Source: Spirochaetota bacterium (GTDB lineage: Bacteria; Spirochaetota; UBA4802; UB4802). From it: a DNA stretch of 46,590 nucleotides. The position numbers and the translations under genes are program-made. Below the pieces are notes generated by a model. The model was not told where the DNA came from. It made no database searches and worked only from the letters and a program-made list of their open reading frames with translations. The DNA is taken from assembly GCA_040756435.1 (NCBI GenBank), contig JBFLZD010000028.1, forward strand, positions 1 to 46,590, written 5' to 3'. The stretch's first letter is position 1, and each line of letters begins with the position of its first letter. This document shows, in pieces, positions 17,959 through 26,000 of this stretch.

Positions 17959-18642
17959 TTATTCTTTATACATGATAAACAGATAATTAAATCCTCGTAA
18001 GAAAAAATTTCCCTCTAATGCTGCCTTGTGGTAATTTCCCATCTGAAGTGTCTTGTTGTGGCGTACTACTGCCATTATATCAATGGGGATAAAATATTTT
18101 GTCAACAGTGAAAACAAACGGAATCCAATAGGTACAAATCCATCTTTTTTATTGTAGTAGTCGCATACGTATAAGCCCATGTGGTGTTCATGTTTTAATA
18201 TTCTATGAATCTCATGTATAACCTGTTCCATAGCGGTAAAATACTCTATTTCAGTTGCTTTCAGTTTGCCAATACAATCCTTTTCGTCAGAATAGGTTAT
18301 ATTGTCGCCATAGGGTGGGTCTATGAAGACAAAGTCAGCTTTATTGTTTTCAAGAGGCAATGAACGTGCATCAGCTTTGATTATGTCTTTGCGGTAGGGG
18401 TGAATATCATAGCCCAGGCATTTTCTACCGGTATCTTTGCAAACATCAATAGTAGTTCCACTACCACACATGGGATCAACAACAAGATCTCCCTTTTGTG
18501 TATAGCGCATAAGAAGATTCCAGATGATATATGACGGTGTAGCACCAGGGTAGTTCTGGTTGCCCTGTTGCTTATCTCCATAATGCTGTGAAGGATAATT
18601 CCACAACGTGGTGGTTTGCATGCTTAATGGTGGTTTAAACAT
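17959..18642 (-). CDS. Solitary N4/N6-type DNA methyltransferase
   Basis: This 227-residue amino-methyltransferase has the order seen in the beta class: a target-side start with WNYPSQHYGD, then motif I DPMCGSGTTIDVC, then catalytic motif IV DPPYGD, with little room for a separate recognition domain. Proteins of this compact type (TLWNYPSQ...PSYIIWNLL) are widespread as solitary methylases. The start at 18642 is chosen because AAAGGGAG lies 7-8 bases upstream; a longer in-frame start at 18702 would add 20 residues with no ribosome binding site. No restriction enzyme gene adjoins it. The modified base and target are unknown. Confidence 0.87.
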   Translation of the reverse strand: MFKPPLSMQTTTLWNYPSQHYGDKQQGNQNYPGATPSYIIWNLLMRYTQKGDLVVDPMCGSGTTIDVCKDTGRKCLGYDIHPYRKDIIKADARSLPLENNKADFVFIDPPYGDNITYSDEKDCIGKLKATEIEYFTAMEQVIHEIHRILKHEHHMGLYVCDYYNKKDGFVPIGFRLFSLLTKYFIPIDIMAVVRHNKTLQMGNYHKAALEGNFFLRGFNYLFIMYKE

Positions 18643-18989
18643 ATACTGCTCCCTTTCTAGTAAACTATACCAGTAAATAAATATATCAATTATTTTAAGC
18701 AATTATTACTAAAAAATAACAGATGGATATTAAAGTATATACTGTTTGAAGTAGTACTATTACGTGAATAATAAAAATAGAAAAAATTTTTTCTCAATTT
18801 TAGATATATCACAGAATGAGAAGAAAAAAAATACTACTAATGCTAAATCAAGTATAGAGAAATAAATAATTTTGGAACAGTGGCATGAGCATTTCCATTG
18901 CCTTTGTATGCATGAATGTGAATTGTCTAATTTTTATAAAGACGAGTAATAAAGTAATACAGATAAAAGGAATATTTTGGAGGAAGTGT
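18643..18989. other. Intergenic region between divergent methyltransferase and sigma-factor genes
   Basis: This is 347 bases of AT-rich DNA that must hold the promoters of both genes. A small perfect palindrome GAAAAAATTTTTTC lies at 18780-18793. An open frame in phase with the sigma gene extends upstream to 18885, but the strong ribosome binding site at 18979-18985 places the true start at 18990. I see no other gene or RNA in it. Confidence 0.5.
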
Positions 18990-19535
18990 ATGGATAATAA
19001 AAGTTCTGATTGCATTGCTCAATGTTATGTTCTGTATGGCAATTATATCAAAAAAATTATTGCACGGTTTTGTTCTGATAAAGATGAAATTGAAGATATA
19101 TTTCATGATGTTTTTTTAAAGTTGTTACATGCTGGCTTTTATAATGATCCCCATTCACGTAAAACTAAAAACTATATCGTAAAGACAACACGACATATAT
19201 GTATTTCCCGTATGAGAAGGGAAATTGCACGGCAAAAGTATTGTAACAGTAAAAATCCAGACACTTTTATGGATATAGAGACTGTCACTGATGTACAATG
19301 CAAGGATATTGGCGATACTGTCATTGATGGTATTATTGTGAGCACTCTCAATGATGTTATTGATGAACTTGAACATGATGAACAAAATCTGATATTTGAT
19401 AAATATTTTCATAACAAGAAATATATACAATTGGCTGCGGAGCAGGGTGTTTCATATCATTTTATAAAAAGAAAGCTTTTAACAGTTAATAAAAAGTTAA
19501 AGCATAAATTGATGAATACTATTGCATATCCATAA
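18990..19535 (+). CDS. ECF-type RNA polymerase sigma factor
   Basis: This 181-residue protein has the two-domain plan of group IV sigma factors. Region 2 is seen as YGNYIKKIIARFCSDKDEIEDIFHDVFLKLL followed by an RKTKNYIVKTTRHICISRMRRE stretch that would bind the -10 element. Region 4 is near the C-terminus (LAAEQGVSYHFIKRKLLTVNKKLKHKL), a helix-turn-helix with a basic recognition helix. The start at 18990 follows TTGGAGGAAG, a very good ribosome binding site. No adjacent anti-sigma factor is recognisable; the next gene encodes a membrane protein with a worn SpoIIE phosphatase domain, about 105 bases on. Confidence 0.85.
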   Translation: MDNKSSDCIAQCYVLYGNYIKKIIARFCSDKDEIEDIFHDVFLKLLHAGFYNDPHSRKTKNYIVKTTRHICISRMRREIARQKYCNSKNPDTFMDIETVTDVQCKDIGDTVIDGIIVSTLNDVIDELEHDEQNLIFDKYFHNKKYIQLAAEQGVSYHFIKRKLLTVNKKLKHKLMNTIAYP

Positions 19536-19641
19536 AGCTTACCGATGGTTTATTATTTAGCTTGAAATTTATCGATATCTATTGTAGAAGTAGCCTGTTT
19601 ATATATGCAACATTAATTCATAGATATCGGAAGGTTTTGCT

Positions 19642-21798
19642 TTGAGATATATAATTATTTTATTTTGTTTTTTTACAATTTTGTATGCTTTGTTTGTAGT
19701 TCTGGTTAATGTTCTGAAGCGGTTTTCGTATGCAGTGAACAGGTGGTTTTCATTTATAGCGTTGCTTACAGCAGCAATGATTTCATGCCTGCTGATTCCT
19801 TTTTTTATTTCAACTATAGCAATAACAGAGTTAACACGCTGGTATTTTGCATTGATTATAATCATTAATCAGGCTTTCTTCCATTATACACAGATATTCC
19901 CACGCTGGGAGAAAAAGAGTCCTCTATTTATTATAATTATTTCAGCAATTCCAGGAGTGGTTACTTTTTTGCTTACGGCGGTAACCGATGGTATAATTCT
20001 TTCTGCTTCTTTTGATGGTCTCCATATTCAGTTTGAATATGGTCAGTTTATAGTGCTGTATCTGGTTGTTTTTGTTTTTTATATTATGGGAACGTTCCTC
20101 ACCCTGTATTATAAAGTACGACGCCTGGAGAATACCTCTTTCAGGTATCAGCTTTTTTATGTGTTTATGGGGAATCACGTTGGTGCACTCATAATACTCA
20201 TTTCTTTTATCATAATGCCCTATGTTTTCAAACGCTTTGAATATCACAGTTTAGGAATATCCTCTGCAGCTTTGCTATTATTGTATATTAATAACTATGC
20301 TATCTCTGATGAGCGATATCTTAACTTTAAAGAATTTTATCTTAAAATTGTGTATTATAGCGTTGTGCTGGTATTTACAGTAATTCCAACATACTGGATT
20401 CTTGTTACCAGTTACCGGTATTTTCTGGCAGGAGGCCAGATACCTGCAGTTGCTGTCGCCTTTTTAAATTTCGTATATTTAGTTTTCTTCACCAGGGTTA
20501 TACAGCCATATTTAGAAAAATTGATTAAAAGAGAATATGCTGAATTAGAAAAACGTTTTAATGAATTTATTCAGGCATTATCGCAGGTTGAAGAATTTGA
20601 AGGTGATCCCACATACTGGGATAGGTTCTTTACTGCCACAATGGATTCACTGGAATACCTTTTTAATGTAACATCTGCTTCATTTTTAATGTATAATGAA
20701 TTGGAAAAGGCATATATTTTGAGCCATGCTATAGGGCAGCAGCCCCAGGTAAAAAGAATATCTGTTGATGATTCACTGGTTCAATTATGCCAGATAGCAA
20801 AAACAACAATACATCAATCATTATTCTACACTGATGAAATATTTAAGCCGTATGATGATGTACTGGCATTGGTAAAAAACAATGCTATTGAAGTTATTCT
20901 CCCATGTTTTGACCAGTCGGGAAAACTTATAGGAATACTTTTTATTTGCCCTCATAAAAAAGGAAGGCCGTATACATTTAATGAAATTGAGTTTATGGAG
21001 TTGTACAGAGTAAAATTTAACAGTGCACTTGTTAATTCACTTCAGATTGAAGAGGTCAAGTCAAAACAGGTTGGCGAACATGATAATTTAGTTGTGAGTG
21101 CTATAAAAAATTCAATTATCCCCCGTCAGATGCCCTATATTGAGCACATCAGGATAAGCTCATTTTTTATGAACAATTCTAATTTAGGAGGGGAATTCTT
21201 CAATGCAAAGGTTTTACATAAAAATGCACTGGCCTTTTTAATAGCCGATTGTTCCTACAGTGGAGTGGATGCAGCAGTATTGGCATTGGAACTCTATGCT
21301 GCGTTTGAGTCTTTATCCCCCCTATATGACACTCCGGAAAAAATTATGCAGTTATTGAACTGGGTGGTATGTACATCCAAATTTACTGAAAGGTATGCCA
21401 CTTCATTTTGTTTTACATTTAACTCTGAAGCACTATCACTGAAATATATTAATGCAGCGTTTAATCCCTTGATTATATATGAAATTCAAAATGATAGTTT
21501 TATAGAGTTAGATACAAAAGGAATCCCCATTGGTATAGAGAAAGATTTTATCTATGAATCAAAAGAATATGTAATCAAAGGGCCATGTATTGGTTGTATT
21601 TACTCTAATGGCATTACGGGTGCTGTAAATCAAACAGGGCAACCATATTCTATTGGAAGAATTAAAGATCTCATAAGACTCCACAACAGTGAAAGCCCTG
21701 CTCTTATAATCAGGCGTATTTCTTCAGACATAGATACATATACAAGCAATACAGCTGTTAAAGAAGATATCAGTATTATTATATTTCGAATAGAATGA
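19642..21798 (+). CDS. Membrane protein with GAF-like and degenerate SpoIIE phosphatase domains
   Basis: The protein has 718 residues. The first 290 hold about eight to nine hydrophobic helices, similar to the 7TM-type sensor modules of bacterial signalling proteins. A short coiled linker (about 290-310) leads to a GAF-like domain (about 320-465). The C-terminal SpoIIE/PP2C fold (about 480-718) has altered metal sites: the expected GGDxxD is G516-G-E-F-F-N521, the DVxGHG loop is DCSYSG at 536-541, TDG is SNG with N656, and the final DD is E708-D709. It is therefore probably a non-catalytic phosphatase homologue that senses or binds rather than hydrolyses. The start is TTG with GGAAGG 7 bases upstream. 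Confidence 0.85.
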   Translation: MRYIIILFCFFTILYALFVVLVNVLKRFSYAVNRWFSFIALLTAAMISCLLIPFFISTIAITELTRWYFALIIIINQAFFHYTQIFPRWEKKSPLFIIIISAIPGVVTFLLTAVTDGIILSASFDGLHIQFEYGQFIVLYLVVFVFYIMGTFLTLYYKVRRLENTSFRYQLFYVFMGNHVGALIILISFIIMPYVFKRFEYHSLGISSAALLLLYINNYAISDERYLNFKEFYLKIVYYSVVLVFTVIPTYWILVTSYRYFLAGGQIPAVAVAFLNFVYLVFFTRVIQPYLEKLIKREYAELEKRFNEFIQALSQVEEFEGDPTYWDRFFTATMDSLEYLFNVTSASFLMYNELEKAYILSHAIGQQPQVKRISVDDSLVQLCQIAKTTIHQSLFYTDEIFKPYDDVLALVKNNAIEVILPCFDQSGKLIGILFICPHKKGRPYTFNEIEFMELYRVKFNSALVNSLQIEEVKSKQVGEHDNLVVSAIKNSIIPRQMPYIEHIRISSFFMNNSNLGGEFFNAKVLHKNALAFLIADCSYSGVDAAVLALELYAAFESLSPLYDTPEKIMQLLNWVVCTSKFTERYATSFCFTFNSEALSLKYINAAFNPLIIYEIQNDSFIELDTKGIPIGIEKDFIYESKEYVIKGPCIGCIYSNGITGAVNQTGQPYSIGRIKDLIRLHNSESPALIIRRISSDIDTYTSNTAVKEDISIIIFRIE

Positions 21799-21838
21799 TT
21801 ATTCCCAATATAATTTATCCAATTATAGTAGTGTCATC

Positions 21839-22945
21839 ATGATTAATATTAATTTTGAAGAATCAGCAAAAACTATTACATCTTTGTTACAGGAACAGAA
21901 AAATATAGCAATTATTATAAAAGGTTCTCCAGATCCAGATGCATTAGCTTCGTCATATTTTTTCTGGAAACTATGTACATTGTTACATGTTAAAGCCACT
22001 ATATATGGATTTATGCCTGCTTCTCTGCCATCTAATAAAGAATTTATATCTATTTTCAATATACCGTTTAACATTGTAGCGGATTTAAAAGAAATAAATC
22101 TTAGCAGATTTTCAGGGTATATTGTATGTGATTATCAGATAGCAGCTCTTGAAGATAATTTTGCTACTATTCCCTGTATAATCCATTTAGACCACCATTC
22201 ACCAGCGGAACATGATGTTCCTGCACGTTTTCGCCTATTAACTGATAAAGTATCTTCAACAAGCACACTCTGTGCATTGTTGATGCAGCATATATCATTT
22301 GTATCATTAGAAGATGTTCCCAGTCTGGCAACATCACTATATGTAGGCATTAAAACGGATTCTGATGATTTTAAACATGTGGGTGAATATGATACAATGG
22401 CACTGGAATATATTAAGCCATTTTGCAATATGACAATAATTGAACAGATTGAAAATACGCCTTTAACTCCGCATGCATTGAGCCTGTTACAGAAAGCAAT
22501 GAAAAACGCCATTGTTTATAAAGATTGGCTTATTGCTGGGGTTGGATTTGTGGAAGAAAGGTATCGTGATACTATCGCCATTATTGCGGATTATCTTTTG
22601 CAAAATAATCCTGTTGAGCTTGTGGTAGTATATGGGGCAGTGTATCATAATAATCACACTAAATTGGATATTGACGCATCATTCAGGACAAGAAGCGAAG
22701 ATTTTGATTTAAATGAGCTCATAAAAAATATTACTCCTGATGGCGGCGGACGCAAGTACAAGGGTGCATTTCAGGTTCATATTGATTATTTTGTACATTG
22801 CCCTGATCAGGATACGTTGTGGGAGATAATAGAAATAACTACAAATCAGATATTAAAAAATCAAAGAGATAGTAGTTTAAAAATTGTATTGCAGAGTAAA
22901 TTTAAAAACTTTAAAAAAATACTTAAACATTTATTTCGCTTATAA
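21839..22945 (+). CDS. DHH/DHHA1 phosphoesterase family protein
   Basis: This 368-residue protein has the two-domain fold of the NrnA/GdpP superfamily, which cleaves short oligonucleotides, pAp or cyclic dinucleotides using Mn2+. The N-terminal DHH domain shows motif I SPDPDALAS (20s-30s), VCDYQ as motif II, HLDHH as the signature motif and GIKTDSDDF as motif IV. The DHHA1 domain near the C-terminus has GGGRKYKGAFQV. In motif I the His that usually lies four residues before the first Asp is Lys, so the metal site is not fully canonical. There is no clear ribosome binding site. It is 40 bases downstream of the membrane SpoIIE-like gene and ends just before a pair of strong hairpins. Confidence 0.85.
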   Translation: MININFEESAKTITSLLQEQKNIAIIIKGSPDPDALASSYFFWKLCTLLHVKATIYGFMPASLPSNKEFISIFNIPFNIVADLKEINLSRFSGYIVCDYQIAALEDNFATIPCIIHLDHHSPAEHDVPARFRLLTDKVSSTSTLCALLMQHISFVSLEDVPSLATSLYVGIKTDSDDFKHVGEYDTMALEYIKPFCNMTIIEQIENTPLTPHALSLLQKAMKNAIVYKDWLIAGVGFVEERYRDTIAIIADYLLQNNPVELVVVYGAVYHNNHTKLDIDASFRTRSEDFDLNELIKNITPDGGGRKYKGAFQVHIDYFVHCPDQDTLWEIIEITTNQILKNQRDSSLKIVLQSKFKNFKKILKHLFRL

Positions 22946-22951
22946 TAATAT

Positions 22952-22990
22952 AAGGGAACTTCTAAAAAACTTTTTTTTGGATGTTCCCTT
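22952..22990. terminator. Long hairpin, likely bidirectional terminator (hairpin 1)
   Basis: AAGGGAAC (22952-22959) pairs with GTTCCCTT (22983-22990). After a single T-T mismatch, the stem continues as TCTAAAAAA pairing with TTTTTTTGGA, leaving a loop of only a few bases. It starts 6 bases after the stop of the DHH gene and lies between two convergent genes, so it would end transcription from the left and possibly from the right. Confidence 0.7.
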
Positions 22991-22992
22991 GT

Positions 22993-23066
22993 GGGCATAA
23001 TACATAGGATAAAACTGCTTTATTTTTATATGAATAATCGGAAAAAAGCAGTTTTAAGAGATGCCC
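22993..23066. terminator. Second hairpin between convergent genes (hairpin 2)
   Basis: A perfect 11-bp inverted repeat, AAAACTGCTTT (23011-23021) with AAAGCAGTTTT (23045-23055), sits inside an outer GGGCAT (22993-22998) / ATGCCC (23061-23066) pair. It lies 20 bases beyond the stop of the SprA-like gene on the minus strand and is a good terminator candidate for it. The right flank (ATGCCCATAGGAAT) could also pair with part of hairpin 1, so the two structures may compete. Confidence 0.6.
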
Positions 23067-23085
23067 ATAGGAATGTTTGATTATA

Positions 23086-26000
23086 TTAAAATAACAGGCT
23101 GAATTGGAAGCCAAGCTCATAAGATATAATCTCACGATTAACGTCATTTGTTTCCCTATTTCTATAGCGCTCCAGTATGCCACGTGCAATACATGAACCC
23201 TGAACATTTTTGTGGACATTTATTGTGAGGCTTGATGATATGCTGTACAGGTCGTATGGTTCAGGTGAAGTGTAGTAGGTATAATTATAGCGGTTCAGTG
23301 TCATGAGATATTCTAATCGAAATATTGGTAATGCTGTTAATGTGTACCAGGTACTGAAGAAATCATAAATAAACGGGACATCTGTTTCATAAATTGTAGA
23401 AAATGTGTATCCCTTGTCAATATTTGTAAATGGTGATTGTACCATCATATTGTAAAAATAGATATCATCTTTTGCCGATCGCTCATTATCATCAATCGGG
23501 ATAAATTCATGCCATTTCTGGGTACGGTAACTAATCCCAAATTTTGCAGCAATACTTGACCTGTCCCATTTAAATGTTGCTCCAATGCTGGGTGTGTACT
23601 CATCCTGCAGTATATTGGAAGTAATACGAAGGTATCTATTCCATTGATATTCTAGTAATGCAGTTGCGGAATGGTACGGAAGATCGGGCCTGTTTGGTCT
23701 GAAAAAACCAGAGGAAAATATTTTCATTAAATCACATGATAATGATGAAACAAGAGTATAGGTAACAACCTGCTGGGAGGCGGTATTAACACCGTTGCGG
23801 TCTGAAACTGAATGAATACTGCTGTTTAAAAATAAAACAAATGGCGATAGTTCCCAGTTGATACTGAATGAAGCATTATCTAACAGCCTGAAATAGTTAT
23901 TGTAATCTGAGAATGGAGTTCCATTAACTTCTGGCTGAGACGATACCGTATGGGTTACAAAATCACGTCCGTGAGCGTAATTTGATCTTCCTTTAAAAAA
24001 ATGCCATGGGGGATAGTGAATAATGTTATATATGGGGCCAGCACATAGATTCAAATAACGACTTACTCCATATTTTTCTTCATAAAAATTTATAGACTCA
24101 CCTTCATAGGGCACATTAATCTCATTCAGTGTGCTTGCACGAGTATAGTTGAATGAACAACTTTTTATACTGGGGAATAAAGTTTGGAGATTTATGGGTA
24201 CAGCAATTGTACTGGATAGAAATCCCTGTGTAGAACGGGTGCGATTGAATCCCAGAGTCATCCATGTATCATAGGATTGCAGGTCTTTGAATTGATTTTC
24301 AAAATATGAGATTTCGTATGTTATAGAAGGGTTTATAAGCTTATAACTTTTAAGGCCAAAGGAAAGTGAACTTTTTTTCAAACGCTCAATAAATCGTATA
24401 CTATCTCCATATATAAAAGGAATGTGATATCCTGAACTAATCTCCTGTGATAATGCTGGGTTTATGTCAGTTACCGTTCCTGAGTAGGTGATAAATTCTT
24501 CTGTTAGTAGTTGTATGTTGGGGGAAATAAAAAAATGAGGTAATTGATAATTAAAATTCATTGAACAGGATTCACGCTGTTTTTTTTGAGTGTTTGTTCC
24601 TGTTGCTACTGATTGGGTGTTTTCTTTGAATATATCTTCTTTAAAAGAAGTATCAAGGAGTAATCTGTATGAAAAATCTCCGCCCAATACATCATGTAAC
24701 GATTGCTGCACGCCAACTGTTGCCTGATGTGTTATTTTGCTGGTGTCATTATCAAATGTGTTTACATCCTGATAATATGCCTGCTTGTTGGTGAAGTTTT
24801 CATAATTATAGAGCAGGTTAAGCTGTGGAATTGTTGTATTGGGAGGTGAGAGGGTTGAGGCAAAATGGATTTGTTTTATACTGGTTATTCCTCTTCTGGA
24901 TGCGGTTACCTGCTCATTAAGACTATCAGTTTGCGATTCTTCCTGAATAAAATCAAGTGATGTGTGCCAGTATGGAAGCACCTGGCAGGTTACTGTTGCC
25001 TGATTATAGTCTTCAGAAATATCATTATATGGTTGACCTATCGTATAAAAATTATTCCCATGCTGTTTTTTTAAATATGATAGGGTAATATCCGAAAACA
25101 CCGGAGTCCCTGCTTGTGTGCGGGTAATCGGTTTGGTAATTTTTATGGTGCCTTCATACCAGTGAGCGGTATCTTCAAGTGTCATGGGGTCGCTGGCATA
25201 GATATCGTCAAGCCAGAATTGGCCACTAGTAGTGGTATTCTGCACTGAAACTGTGATAGCTATTATTCGTTTAAGATCAGGGTTACCTTCTTTTTTTATG
25301 AATTGAGCATTTGTATTGTTGCATTGTAATGACAAAACAATATCTTCCCAGGCTTGCATAAATTGTGGGTTGTATGAGTACTCTAAATAATCATTATCTG
25401 AAGAATGCAAACGGAATATAAGTGTATCACCTGATGTATAATTTCGTATATTAATCCAGCAATGGACATTGCGATAAAACCTGAGATCCATTGGTTTATA
25501 AAATTTTCTTTTTATAGTGGCTGATGTAATTGAAGTATACGTTACATTCAGGGCAGATTCCATAGTCTGGCTGAGTTCTTTTTTACTTTTATCACCATAC
25601 AGACTGGTGTAAATATCACTTTTACTGCGAGCAAATGACTCCTGCGCATATTCTGAATCATTAAGTGAATCAATAAGGGTAAGCTTCACTTTGTCGATAT
25701 CAGTGCCACTTGTGCCATCAATACTATCCACCTGCCAGTGCATGGTAACAAAGCGAATGGTGTCAATGAGGATGGTACCAGTTGCTGCTGATTTTTTTTG
25801 TAATATGAGTCTAATAGCATATATTTTTTTCAATATATCCTCAAATGCATCTGGCAATGCGGTATATAAAGCGGGGTTAGTTTTGTTTATATAAATACGA
25901 ACTCTTTGCCATGTAGTATTGGCACAATCCACGGTAATTGGGGTTATTAATCCGGGAACACGTATATTTTGTTCACCGGTATCAAGCATCCCATTATCAT

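Noticed and set aside
18869-18910. Possible sigma-54 promoter (TGGCA...TTGC) upstream of the ECF sigma gene
   Set aside because: The distance between the GG and GC elements is about six bases too long for a sigma-54 site.
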